The notes under the pieces were generated by a model. That model was not told the DNA's origin. It was given only the letters and a program-made list of their open reading frames with translations, and made no database searches. Positions 21,565 to 30,252 of a stretch of DNA of 33,635 bases are shown piece after piece. Where the stretch lies: positions 1 to 33,635 of the forward strand of contig CAZODA010000034.1 in the NCBI GenBank assembly GCA_964578485.1, read 5' to 3'. A program made the translations under genes and the position numbers. The stretch comes from CAZODA01 sp964578485. Its GTDB lineage: Bacteria > Bacteroidota > Bacteroidia > Bacteroidales > Marinilabiliaceae. Numbering within the stretch: position 1 is the stretch's first letter; each line of letters starts with the position of its first letter.

Positions 21565-22797
21565 TTAATAGCATCCCATTCCTATAACAGTAATATCGTC
21601 AAAAAATGATTGTTTGTTAACATGATTATCTATATAATCTTTAACTTCCTTCATATTTTCTTCTATTGAATTTGGATTGGTTATAATTTTTTCAACTGAT
21701 AAAAGTCCTGAAGTTATTTCATCATCCTTTTCAATTTCCACCAGTCCATCGGTAAATGCCATTAATTTAGAATTTTTGGAGACCTTAACATGTCCTGTTT
21801 CCACCACCGGTATTACATCTAACATTCCCAGTCCTATGCAACCTTTATCAAGTGATATCAGATATCCTTTTTTTGGTTCATAAAGCATTGGGGGCAGATG
21901 TCCGGCATTTACATAGGTAAGTCTTCGTGAGGGAATGTGATATTTAGCAATGAACATGGTGATAAACTTCTCACTGTTAGCACTTTCATTCACTCTTTTA
22001 TTAAGCTGATTTACAAGCTTTTTAAGGTTGGCCCTTGCTGTAAAAGCTGATCTTATCACGGCTTGGAAATTAGACATAAGCAAGGCAGCCGATATTCCTT
22101 TACCTGAAACATCAGCCACACAAAATCCTATAGTATTTCTTGAAAGCCTTATTACATCAAAATAATCACCTCCCACACACATATGTGGTTGATATATAGT
22201 ATAAAGTGACAAACGTTTATGTTGTGGCAGATCGCTTTCACCCGGGATAAGTTGATTTTGAATACGTGATGCCAGCTGCAACTCATTTCTCATGATTTGC
22301 TGTTCGAGCAATTCTGCCTGCATTCGTTTATTTTCGATAAAAACAATAATAAAATTTGAAATTATCTGAATTAATTTCAAATGCTTAATAGTAGGACTGA
22401 TTCCCTGATGTTCTTCATCAACATCACCAATTAACACATAACCAATAGGTTTTTGATGATGAAACAGAGGAATAATAGCATCAAAGCCTTTTAATTTTTC
22501 CGGAGGTGAGAGGGTTATATTTTCGATATTATCATATTTCAGGAGGTCTTTTTCAACATCAATAGCCTCAACTTCTGACTCCATTACTCCTGAAATCAAC
22601 AAATTACTCCATTCTCCATTTGTAAAGGTATAAACCAGAATTTTCCCTACATCCAGTTCCTCCCTCAAAAGTATTTCGAATTCAGAAAGCAGATCTTCAA
22701 CTTCCAGATCTTCGTTAAATGTTTGAGCGAGATCCAGTAAAATATTCAATCTGTCTTTATAAAGTCTTATCCTTCTTTTTTTAGTATGCGTTATCAT
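21565..22797 (-). CDS. GAF-SpoIIE serine phosphatase (RsbU-like)
   Basis: This is a 410-residue cytoplasmic signalling phosphatase. A GAF-like domain covers about residues 15-155, a linker coiled coil about 155-185, and a PP2C/SpoIIE domain 190-410. Metal-binding aspartates are at D211 (GGDYFDV), D229 (VADVSGKG), D350 (FTDGLVE) and D400/D401 (FFDDITVIG). Such proteins dephosphorylate anti-anti-sigma (STAS) proteins in partner-switching systems. The only STAS-like gene in the window is far away at 5.8 kb and no anti-sigma kinase is seen. The hybrid kinase gene lies upstream on the same strand, 229 bases off. Confidence 0.92.
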   Translation of the reverse strand: MITHTKKRRIRLYKDRLNILLDLAQTFNEDLEVEDLLSEFEILLREELDVGKILVYTFTNGEWSNLLISGVMESEVEAIDVEKDLLKYDNIENITLSPPEKLKGFDAIIPLFHHQKPIGYVLIGDVDEEHQGISPTIKHLKLIQIISNFIIVFIENKRMQAELLEQQIMRNELQLASRIQNQLIPGESDLPQHKRLSLYTIYQPHMCVGGDYFDVIRLSRNTIGFCVADVSGKGISAALLMSNFQAVIRSAFTARANLKKLVNQLNKRVNESANSEKFITMFIAKYHIPSRRLTYVNAGHLPPMLYEPKKGYLISLDKGCIGLGMLDVIPVVETGHVKVSKNSKLMAFTDGLVEIEKDDEITSGLLSVEKIITNPNSIEENMKEVKDYIDNHVNKQSFFDDITVIGMGCY

Positions 22798-23026
22798 CCA
22801 AAGTTGGTTTACACATTAACAAGCATGCCTAATTTACAAAAAATAATTTTAGTCAGGTAAAAAACATGAATTTTATTGACAAATAACTTATAAATCCGGC
22901 AATTAATAATATTTTTTCTTCTATTGCAAGAAAATAAATTTTTAATTCATATATCTACTTCAATAATAATAAGGGTTATAACTAAGAGAATATTAATAGT
23001 GGGTAAAGGTAGTAATAAACTATTAA

Positions 23027-24874
23027 TCAATAAAATACTTTTCCTGTTTGTCTGCTTGGTGAAGTCTCATCAGATATAAACCTTTGAATAAGTTCTATAA
23101 GTTGATTATAGTTTATAGGTTTAGCTATATACTCGTCACATCCTGCTTCAAGTGCTGCCTCTCTTTCACCAAGCATCGCATAAGCTGTTTGAGCAATAAC
23201 GGGTATATCGGGATTTATTTTTTTTATTTCACGAGTTGCGGTATATCCGTCCATCATGGGCATCTTAATATCCATCAGTACTAAGTCGATCTGCTTAAAT
23301 TTTCTAATAACATCCACGGCTTCTTTTCCATCGCGTGCCCATATCAGGCTGGCATTAAACAATGATAAAGCAACTTCCATGTATCTAAAGTTATCTTCCT
23401 CATCCTCTGCTATCAAGAAAGTTTTTCCTTCCCAATTTATTGTTCCCGACAACCAAGGTTTCACCTGTTCTCTCGTATGCGTTATAACACGCTGGAAAGG
23501 AATGGTAAAATGAAAAGTTGTTCCCACTATTGTTTTTGGTTCCACCCAAATATCTCCACCCATATATTGTATTAGATAACGCGCAATAGTAAGTCCTATA
23601 CCGGTTCCTCCATATAGTTTATCTTCATTATTGCTACATTTATAGAATCTGTCAAAGATTAACTCTTCGGAACCTTCCGGTAGTCCTATTCCTGTGTCTT
23701 TAACATAAAAATGCAGCTGTTGGCTGTTATTTATATTATAACCAAATTCAACATAACCCTTATCAGTAAATTTAATTGCATTGCCTACGAGGTTCATCAG
23801 TATTTTTTTAAGCCTTGCAGCATCCACTAATATTTGAATATTATCGTCGGACAAGCCCTTTTTCAAATAAATTTTTACTGTGGTTACCCCTCGCCTAAAT
23901 AATTCTTCTTCATATATATCATGTACTTCCTGCAACAGTTTATGCAATGAGCATGGGCTGTTATTCAATTCAAACTGTCCGCTTTCCATTTTTGAAATAT
24001 CGATGATATCTTCAACCAGCGACATCAAATTGTTTGCATTAAGCCGAATAAGATTGACAAACTCCTTTTTTTCATGGTCTCCCACCCCTTTATGAGAAAG
24101 CAGGTTAGAAAAGCCTAATATGGCATTCATAGGGGTTCTAATTTCATGGCTCATATTTGACAAAAACGCAGTTTTTAATTTGTCAGACTCTTCTGCCTTT
24201 TGGCGCGCCAACACCAAATCCTCCTGTTCTCTTTCGAGTATTCGCTGATAACGTCTTTCTTTTTTTATACTAAAACTTAAACCGTTAATCAGCGAAAGTA
24301 ATGGTGCCAACGCCACAACATTCAATACAATAAAACTAATTGAAAGATTAATATAGGTATGAAGTGTAATATCAGCAGGATTAGCCTGTGGTATTAAGCC
24401 TGAATACCAGTAAACTCCAACACCTAACAGGGTTAATGCATGAAAAGCAAGATAAAAAATAGCAGTCATAGCCCCCGACATAGTTGCTGCCATAATGGTA
24501 CAAGCAAACAGGAACAACATTCCAATATTTGTATGTGGGGCTTTCATCAATAAAAATGCACCTGTCAGATAAAGCATAAATTGAACCCATCCGGCTTTAA
24601 AATATAGTGGAAGTTTGGGTAAACTAACAACAAGAAGTGAAGAGATAAATATGGAAGTAGAAAAAGCCAATAGGAGATAATCGCCCGATAATAAAAAGAA
24701 AATGCCATAATACAGATATACAGCAACGCCAAAAAAGACAACTGCCAAAGAAAAATAATGGAAAACTCTTTGACGCCAGTATTGTATTCCTTCCCCACTT
24801 AATTCTGAAGGACCTAAATGCCTGTTAACAAAAGCATGCATTCTACGTATGAAAGTGCTTGTTAGTAGCGACAT
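23027..24874 (-). CDS. Hybrid histidine kinase with integral membrane sensor
   Basis: This 615-residue protein has six or so hydrophobic segments at residues 38-200 with short loops, so sensing is within or at the membrane. A coiled coil (205-235) leads to HisKA with H243 in FLSNMSHEIRTPMN. A HATPase domain follows with N365 (NLVGNAIKF), DTGIG 393-397 and GGTGIGL 422-428. A receiver domain is at 485-600 with acidic residues EDEED, phospho-acceptor D535 (VLMDIKMPMMDG), T563 (AQTAYA) and K585 (AKPIN). All catalytic residues are present. No DNA-binding response regulator is adjacent. The output may be phosphotransfer to a separate protein or to the neighbouring phosphatase pathway. Confidence 0.95.
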   Translation of the reverse strand: MSLLTSTFIRRMHAFVNRHLGPSELSGEGIQYWRQRVFHYFSLAVVFFGVAVYLYYGIFFLLSGDYLLLAFSTSIFISSLLVVSLPKLPLYFKAGWVQFMLYLTGAFLLMKAPHTNIGMLFLFACTIMAATMSGAMTAIFYLAFHALTLLGVGVYWYSGLIPQANPADITLHTYINLSISFIVLNVVALAPLLSLINGLSFSIKKERRYQRILEREQEDLVLARQKAEESDKLKTAFLSNMSHEIRTPMNAILGFSNLLSHKGVGDHEKKEFVNLIRLNANNLMSLVEDIIDISKMESGQFELNNSPCSLHKLLQEVHDIYEEELFRRGVTTVKIYLKKGLSDDNIQILVDAARLKKILMNLVGNAIKFTDKGYVEFGYNINNSQQLHFYVKDTGIGLPEGSEELIFDRFYKCSNNEDKLYGGTGIGLTIARYLIQYMGGDIWVEPKTIVGTTFHFTIPFQRVITHTREQVKPWLSGTINWEGKTFLIAEDEEDNFRYMEVALSLFNASLIWARDGKEAVDVIRKFKQIDLVLMDIKMPMMDGYTATREIKKINPDIPVIAQTAYAMLGEREAALEAGCDEYIAKPINYNQLIELIQRFISDETSPSRQTGKVFY

Positions 24875-25145
24875 GTATATAAATTCCGGCTTTTAAAAAT
24901 TTTATTAACTAATTAAAACTACTTGTTTATAAGTTTTTTATTTAAATACTTATAAAACAATGTTTAATACAAATACTTATATTACTGCCTAAAGATAAAT
25001 ATTATAAAAAAATGATTCCTCATTTTTTTATTAAAAGTTGTCAACAACAAGGCCTTTATGTTAGCAAAAACAATTAACTTTTAGGCTAAAAATCACTTAA
25101 TTTCCCCGAAATACATTAATAATACAATATTTCAAAATCTTTTTA

Positions 25146-25766
25146 TCATCTTGTTTCCACCTCTTTAACGAGCTCATCCATCATTTTTATCACACGCTTG
25201 GAATCCCATTTAGCAGCTCCTGTTTTAAACAGCACCAATCTTCCTGCAGGACTAATAATAAAGGTGGTAGGTAGAATTGATGATTCAAAAAGTTCGGGTA
25301 CCGTGCCGATAAGTTGATATACAGGAAAGTTATATGCTCGATTTTCCATGAAACTTATGACTTTCTCCGGCTCTTCATTACTCACAAAAACAAAACTTAC
25401 ATTTTCATTATATCTATCATATAGATTTTGCACCGATGGCAATTCTGCAATACAGGGGGGGCACCATGTAGCCCAATAATTAATAAAAATAGGTTTCCCT
25501 CTTTTTTCATTCAGGCTCACAAGCTCTCCCTCATAGCTGTAAAAACTAAACTCCCAGTCGTTTTCACTAAGAAAGAGTGTTCGTGACGCTTCCTTTGGTG
25601 AAGTTAAAGTTTGCCTAACAACAAATGCTGATAAGGAGCGACGTGTTGATGGATAAAGCATTAATACTATAAGTATTAGGAAAGTAAAATCCAAAACAAT
25701 ATTCCACCATCGTTTACTTCTTTTATAGCGTTTCCATTTTTCGGAAAAAAATTTTTTAACTTTCAT
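25146..25766 (-). CDS. TlpA-like membrane-anchored thioredoxin
   Basis: At 206 residues it has a basic N-terminus, a single transmembrane anchor at about 22-38, and a periplasmic thioredoxin fold. The active site is WCPPC (C102, C105) in FINYWATWCPPCIAELP, and the cis-proline is P166 in ILPTTF. It belongs to the TlpA/ResA group, which reduces or exchanges disulfides of exported proteins or apocytochromes. It lies downstream of the unknown two-helix membrane gene (79-base gap, same strand), which may supply its partner. No cytochrome-maturation genes are near. The 271 bases downstream, toward the kinase gene, hold only an A/T-rich imperfect inverted repeat near 24923-24960. Confidence 0.9.
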   Translation of the reverse strand: MKVKKFFSEKWKRYKRSKRWWNIVLDFTFLILIVLMLYPSTRRSLSAFVVRQTLTSPKEASRTLFLSENDWEFSFYSYEGELVSLNEKRGKPIFINYWATWCPPCIAELPSVQNLYDRYNENVSFVFVSNEEPEKVISFMENRAYNFPVYQLIGTVPELFESSILPTTFIISPAGRLVLFKTGAAKWDSKRVIKMMDELVKEVETR

Positions 25767-25845
25767 AAAAAAATCATTTTACACTAATTTTTCCCATATT
25801 TATAATAACAATTTAGCTTTATATTAAGCTAATCTATTTTACTTT

Positions 25846-26517
25846 TTAATTACGTTTAAACACCCACCATCTGGGCACAGCTATTGATCTATAGACTTTT
25901 CCACCAGAATTTTCTACTTCTGCTCCTATCCATTTAAATTTGTTCAGTCCTGACACTTTATCATAAAAGTTTTGGACATCAATCATCATAGTGTGGGTTG
26001 TTTCAGGTGTAAGTGTAAGGGGGAACAAATCATTTTTGATAACGAACTTTCTGGATTTACTCCATTTTTTAAACAACAGGCATGGGCTGTTAAAAGTTTC
26101 ACTTTTCCTACTATTATTGGTTATGGTTAATCTCATTAACAACCTTTTGTTAATTCTATTCTCCATAAGTACCATTCGAAATGACACCCATTGAGGCATT
26201 AATTTCGGCAACCAACCTCTTCTGTTTAAATAATAAACTACTAAAACAAGTGCAGAAAGCCAAAATATAACACTAAAAAAGGAAGTTGTTCTTTGTCTTT
26301 CCCTTGCTACCCTTTCTGCTATTAATTGCTCATAGCTTTTTATTCCATTTCCCTTATTAAAGTCATTATTATTTTCTAATATTTCGGTATTTACAGGGCT
26401 TTGGTTCGTTAAGGGCGTTAATATTCGCCCACAAAGGTTCATCATTAGCAATACAAGCAACAATGCAACAATTATCATCCGATTTTTAATCCAAAAATTT
26501 AAAATCTGATTAATCAT
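25846..26517 (-). CDS. Unknown two-helix membrane protein
   Basis: This 223-residue protein has hydrophobic segments at residues 13-30 and about 78-97. They flank a polar loop with a short Arg/Glu-rich stretch (IAERVARERQRT). The C-terminal half is basic and strand-rich with repeated Trp (LLFKKWSKSRKF, FKWIGAEVENSGGKVYRSIAVPRWWVF). This suggests a beta-sandwich on one face of the membrane. No family is recognised. It precedes the TlpA-like gene on the same strand and may be cotranscribed with it. Confidence 0.75.
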   Translation of the reverse strand: MINQILNFWIKNRMIIVALLLVLLMMNLCGRILTPLTNQSPVNTEILENNNDFNKGNGIKSYEQLIAERVARERQRTTSFFSVIFWLSALVLVVYYLNRRGWLPKLMPQWVSFRMVLMENRINKRLLMRLTITNNSRKSETFNSPCLLFKKWSKSRKFVIKNDLFPLTLTPETTHTMMIDVQNFYDKVSGLNKFKWIGAEVENSGGKVYRSIAVPRWWVFKRN

Positions 26518-26677
26518 AAGCTAAACCAAGTCTATAACTATCATTATTTCAACATCTTAAGCGACAAGCATTTTACTTTGCATTTCTAATTTCAGAATTT
26601 AAAATTAGCTAATATATTTTTTTTCTATCATTCACCAAAATAAGCAATTTTTAACTGACAAACATATTTTCCCTTAT

Positions 26678-26685
26678 TATCTTTG
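26678..26685 (+). promoter_or_regulatory. Promoter -7 element abutting the start codon
   Basis: TATCTTTG is an exact TAnnTTTG and ends only 5 bases before the ATG of the next gene. Transcription would start at or next to the start codon, which points to a leaderless mRNA. Confidence 0.55.
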
Positions 26686-26690
26686 TAATT

Positions 26691-27071
26691 ATGTTGATCA
26701 TAATTTCAAGTGTTTTGGGGGTGTTGCTTCTCACTTATCTTACAAGCAAATGGTGGGGTAAAGACACAAAAGCAAAGTCTGATTCAACTGTTGTTGATGT
26801 TGGCTGTTGCGGAGTTCATGATATTTGTGAGCATAGCACAATATCAAGCTATAGTAATGAAATAATTTATTATGATGATGAAGAGTTAGATGTTTACAGT
26901 AATACAAGTGCTGAATCTTACTCTTGCGACGAAATTGAAATTTTCAGAGATATATTATACACTATGCCCGGCGAAGATGTAAGAGCTTGGCTTAAGAGTC
27001 TGCAACTTCGTAATATTGCTTTACCTTTAATTTTAAAAGATGAAGCTTTAATGATTATTTCAGAGCTTTAA
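26691..27071 (+). CDS. Membrane-anchored CCGxHxxC protein, conserved in Bacteroidota
   Basis: At 126 residues it has one N-terminal transmembrane helix (residues 2-22) followed by a basic patch. Next come CCGVHDIC at 39-46 (a possible metal or Fe-S site), an acidic YYDDEELDVY segment, and a helical C-terminus (FRDILYTMPGEDVRAWLKSLQLRNIALP). I recall homologues widely spread in Bacteroidota with the same order of motifs and no established function. The ATG at 26691 is needed to include the membrane helix; weaker GTG/TTG codons inside the helix would destroy it. It converges with pyrH, with a small hairpin between. Confidence 0.75.
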   Translation: MLIIISSVLGVLLLTYLTSKWWGKDTKAKSDSTVVDVGCCGVHDICEHSTISSYSNEIIYYDDEELDVYSNTSAESYSCDEIEIFRDILYTMPGEDVRAWLKSLQLRNIALPLILKDEALMIISEL

Positions 27072-27078
27072 TTATACA

Positions 27079-27095
27079 ATAGTTTAACAAACTAT
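27079..27095. terminator. Hairpin between convergent genes
   Basis: ATAGTTT-AAC-AAACTAT is a perfect 7-bp stem. It lies between the stop codons of the CCGxHxxC gene (27071) and pyrH (27101). It is A/T-rich and therefore weak. It is the only candidate terminator for either gene. Confidence 0.4.
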
Positions 27096-27100
27096 ACTAT

Positions 27101-27808
27101 TCAGGGATGTACCAGGGTACCAATTTTTTTACCTGACAATACTTTCTTCAAATTACCTTTAACATCCATATTAAATACCAGTACTGGCAAGTTATTCTCT
27201 TTACATAAGGTAGTGGCTGTCATATCCATAATTTTTAAGCCTCTTTTATAAACCTCATCAAAGCTAATTCTATCAAATTTAACAGCGTCAGGATCCTTTT
27301 CAGGGTCAGCAGTATATACACCATCTACCCGTGTTCCTTTCAACATAAGTTCTGCTTCTATTTCAATCGCTCTAAGTGAAGAACCTGTATCGGTTGTAAA
27401 ATATGGATTTCCTGTTCCTCCTGCCATAATAAGCACTTCTCCATTTTCAAAAGCCTTAAGTGCTTTATCCTTAGAATAAAATTCACCTACTGGTTCCATT
27501 CTGATGGCTGTAAGCACTTGAACTTTCACATTTTGTTCTTGCAATGCTGATGCCAATGCGAGAGCATTAATTACGGTAGCCAGCATCCCCATCTGATCAC
27601 CTTTATATCTGTCAAAACCTTTTGATGCACCGCTAAGTCCTCTAAAAATATTCCCTCCTCCTATTACAATACCGGTTTCAACACCCATTTTATGAATTTC
27701 AGCAATTTGTTCAGCATAATCATTCAAACGGGTGGCATCAATTCCATAGCCTTGCTCACCCATTAAAGATTCACCACTAAGTTTAAGCAAAATCCGTTTA
27801 TACTGCAT
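27101..27808 (-). CDS. pyrH: UMP kinase
   Basis: This 235-residue amino-acid-kinase-fold enzyme phosphorylates UMP to UDP in pyrimidine synthesis. Motifs: YKRILLKLSGESLMG at the start, GIVIGGGNIFRG for phosphate binding, DQMGMLATVINALAL, GGTGNPYFTTDT and the DGVYTADPEKDP loop. The length is typical. It starts at ATG 27808, about 30 bases after a TACATTTG element. It is downstream of the ribosomal operon on the same strand, but a strong terminator stands between them, so it is probably a separate unit. Confidence 0.97.
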   Translation of the reverse strand: MQYKRILLKLSGESLMGEQGYGIDATRLNDYAEQIAEIHKMGVETGIVIGGGNIFRGLSGASKGFDRYKGDQMGMLATVINALALASALQEQNVKVQVLTAIRMEPVGEFYSKDKALKAFENGEVLIMAGGTGNPYFTTDTGSSLRAIEIEAELMLKGTRVDGVYTADPEKDPDAVKFDRISFDEVYKRGLKIMDMTATTLCKENNLPVLVFNMDVKGNLKKVLSGKKIGTLVHP

Positions 27809-27838
27809 AGAAAAAAATCAATTGTAAAGAATATTCTT

Positions 27839-27846
27839 CAAATGTA
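27839..27846 (-). promoter_or_regulatory. Promoter -7 element for pyrH
   Basis: On the minus strand it reads TACATTTG, an exact TAnnTTTG, located 30 bases before the pyrH start. The -33 box is not clear. Confidence 0.5.
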
Positions 27847-27979
27847 ATTATTTATTTCACAGCTGAGATTTAAAAAGCTATTTAAGATATGTTTTTTTTA
27901 AATCATTCCCTTCTTAAATAGTCAAACAGCCAAAGTAAGCAATGCTGCTTTATTAAAATCTAAGCGTAAAAACTTCCGG

Positions 27980-28020
27980 ATAAATAAAAGGGCTGATCAA
28001 AAATCAGCCCTTTTATTTAT
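27980..28020 (-). terminator. Terminator of the ribosomal-protein/tsf operon
   Basis: This is a perfect 18-bp stem, ATAAATAAAAGGGCTGAT with ATCAGCCCTTTTATTTAT, loop CAAAA. It lies 15 bases after the tsf stop. On the minus strand the GC core is followed by TTTTATTTAT, as expected for an intrinsic terminator. Confidence 0.9.
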
Positions 28021-28035
28021 TATCAAATTAATATT

Positions 28036-28863
28036 TTAAACATTTAAGGAGTAACGGTTAAATCCTGTTACTGTCAAATCTTTATCTGTTTGCTGTAAAT
28101 ATTCTTTTACGCTGATTTTCCCATCTTTAACAAAGGTTTGATCCAAGAGGGTATTTTCCTTAAAGAATTTTTGCAAGCGTCCTTGCGCAATTTTGTCAAC
28201 CATATTCTCAGGTTTACCTTCTGCGCGTGTTTGTTCCTTTGCAATTTCAAGTTCTTTTTCCACTACTTCTTCAGGAACAGAATCACGATCAACAGATATA
28301 GGATTCATAGCAGCAACCTGCATAGCCACGTCACGTGCTACTTGGTTATCAATATCTGCTTGGTTATATCCTACTAAGGTAGCAAGTTTATTTCCGGGGT
28401 GAATATAGGCCACAACAGTTTCAGCATAAACCACATCGAAATATGAAAATTCAAGCTTTTCACCTATCACTCCTATTTGCTCTGTAATAACATCTTTCAC
28501 CTGAACACCATTCAATTCTAAAGCTTTAACTTCATCCAATGTTTTGGCCTCATTAGCTAAAGCAAGATCAAGGATGGATTCGGCAAGTGCAATGAAACTT
28601 TCGTTTTTTGCAACAAAGTCTGTTTCACTGTTAAGCACTAAAATTGCACCTCTTTTATTATTGTCAGCAACTTTTGCAAGAACCACACCTTCAGATGCTT
28701 CACGGTCAGCTCTCTTACTGGCGACCGCCTGTCCTTTTTTACGAATAATATCGACTGCTTTGTCGAAATCGCCTTTTGCTTCAACAAGTGCATTTTTACA
28801 ATCCATCATTCCGGCACCTGTCATTTTTCTTAATTTACTGACATCTGCAGCTGTAATAGCCAT
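28036..28863 (-). CDS. tsf: Elongation factor Ts
   Basis: This 275-residue EF-Ts is the guanine nucleotide exchange factor of EF-Tu. The N-terminal UBA-like domain MAITAADVSKLRKMTGAGMMDCKNALVEAKGD fixes the start at ATG 28863; the open frame continues 29 codons upstream into rpsB, but those residues are not part of the family. The TDFVAKN loop that contacts EF-Tu is present (SETDFVAKNESF). It is the last gene of the rplM-rpsI-rpsB-tsf run, 19 bases after rpsB. Confidence 0.97.
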   Translation of the reverse strand: MAITAADVSKLRKMTGAGMMDCKNALVEAKGDFDKAVDIIRKKGQAVASKRADREASEGVVLAKVADNNKRGAILVLNSETDFVAKNESFIALAESILDLALANEAKTLDEVKALELNGVQVKDVITEQIGVIGEKLEFSYFDVVYAETVVAYIHPGNKLATLVGYNQADIDNQVARDVAMQVAAMNPISVDRDSVPEEVVEKELEIAKEQTRAEGKPENMVDKIAQGRLQKFFKENTLLDQTFVKDGKISVKEYLQQTDKDLTVTGFNRYSLNV

Positions 28864-28882
28864 ATTATTAAATTTTAATAGT

Positions 28883-29758
28883 TTACTTTTTAATTTTACT
28901 ATCCTCTGCTGTTTTAGCATCCGCCTTCTTATCTTTTTCGGTGGTAACATTTACCTCTTCCGCAGGTTTTGCTGCTTCTTTCCGGGCTCTAAGTCTGGGG
29001 CGTCCTTCACTTTTCTTAGTGCTTTTACTGCTTGTTCTTTCTTTCGCAGCAGCTTCACTTTCTCTATCCGCTTTTCTTTCCGCAAGTCCATCCCTTATAG
29101 CATCAGTCATAACACCAATAATGAGTTCAATAGATTTTGAAGCATCATCATTTGCCGGTATTACATAGTCAACAAGTTTGGGATCAGAATTTGTATCAAC
29201 CATAGCAAAAATAGGGATATTCAAACGTATTGCTTCTTTAACAGCAATACTTTCTTTCATAATATCTACCACAAACATGGCAGCGGGCAAACGGTTTAAG
29301 TCGGCAATACTGCCTAAGGTTTTTTCCATTTTTGCCCTTTGGCGTGCTATCTGTAATTTCTCCCTTTTTGAAAGGCTGTTCCAGCTTTGCTCGTTCATCA
29401 TACGATCTATTGATGACATTTTTTTAACAGCTTTCCTTATTGTTGGAAAATTAGTAAGCATTCCACCGGGCCAACGTTCCACCACATAAGGCATATTAAC
29501 AGCACCAACTTTATCTACTATAATATCTTTGGCTTGTTTTTTTGTGGCAACAAATAAAATTTTTCTTCCAGACTTGGCAATTTGCTTTAATGCAGCCGCT
29601 GCTTCATCAATTTTTGCAGCCGTTTTATGCAGGTCTATAATATGGATACCATTACGCTCCATAAAGATATAAGGAGCCATGGCAGGGTTCCACTTTCTTC
29701 TAAGATGGCCGAAATGCACTCCGGCATCAAGTAATTGTTGAAATTCAATTTTTGGCAT
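28883..29758 (-). CDS. rpsB: 30S ribosomal protein S2 with a charged C-terminal extension
   Basis: The S2 core (residues 1 to about 225) carries LLDAGVHFGHLRRKWNPAMAPYIF, NGIHIIDLHKT, FVATKKQAKDIV-like and VDTNSDPKLVDYVIPANDDA motifs. ATG 29758 gives MPKIEFQQLL, the family N-terminus; the frame remains open 13 codons further up, but that part is not conserved. The protein is 291 residues against about 240 in E. coli. The extra tail is rich in Lys, Glu, Ala and Ser and contains a basic patch (GRPRLRARKEAAKP). Such tails occur in Bacteroidota. Confidence 0.96.
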   Translation of the reverse strand: MPKIEFQQLLDAGVHFGHLRRKWNPAMAPYIFMERNGIHIIDLHKTAAKIDEAAAALKQIAKSGRKILFVATKKQAKDIIVDKVGAVNMPYVVERWPGGMLTNFPTIRKAVKKMSSIDRMMNEQSWNSLSKREKLQIARQRAKMEKTLGSIADLNRLPAAMFVVDIMKESIAVKEAIRLNIPIFAMVDTNSDPKLVDYVIPANDDASKSIELIIGVMTDAIRDGLAERKADRESEAAAKERTSSKSTKKSEGRPRLRARKEAAKPAEEVNVTTEKDKKADAKTAEDSKIKK

Positions 29759-29860
29759 TTTGTTTTTTTTTAATCGTTTACATTCTTTTACAGTCAACCG
29801 GATAGTAGTTCTTTTTTAGAAATCTACCCGGTTTAGATACTAAACGCAGTTAAGCAGCCA

Positions 29861-30247
29861 TTAACGTTTGCTGAACTGGAATCTCTTTCTTGCTTTTGGA
29901 CGTCCCGGTTTTTTTCTTTCCACGACTCTGGCATCTCTTGTGAGAAGTCCTTTTGCTTTCAGAGCAGGTTTATTTTCAGCATCAATTTTTACAAGTGCCC
30001 TGGCAATAGCAAGTCGTAAGGCTTCAGCTTGTCCACTAACTCCCCCTCCATTAAGGTTCACTTTTATATCATAATTACCGACCTGTCCCAACAGTTCCAG
30101 TGGTTGTTTTACGATATATTGCATACCTAAGGCCGGAAAATAAGTTTCTAGCTCTTTTTTATTTATCACAATATTACCTTTACCTTCACTCACATATATC
30201 CGGGCAATGGCTTCTTTTCTTCTTCCAATTGCATTAATAACTTCCAT
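29861..30247 (-). CDS. rpsI: 30S ribosomal protein S9
   Basis: This 128-residue S9 has IGRRKEAIARIYV at the N-terminus and the long basic C-terminal tail KKPGRPKARKRFQFSKR. The tail ends in the invariant Lys-Arg that reaches the P-site tRNA. It lies 5 bases after rplM, the usual L13-S9 pair. Confidence 0.98.
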   Translation of the reverse strand: MEVINAIGRRKEAIARIYVSEGKGNIVINKKELETYFPALGMQYIVKQPLELLGQVGNYDIKVNLNGGGVSGQAEALRLAIARALVKIDAENKPALKAKGLLTRDARVVERKKPGRPKARKRFQFSKR

Positions 30248-30252
30248 AGTGA

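Noticed and set aside
28864..28950. N-terminal extension of EF-Ts up to 28950
   Set aside because: The added residues overlap the rpsB end and do not belong to the EF-Ts family; the family start is ATG 28863.
28544..29140. 198-residue frame on the plus strand
   Set aside because: It is antisense across tsf and rpsB, two certain genes, and its Ser/Leu/Phe bias is that of a reverse-strand shadow.
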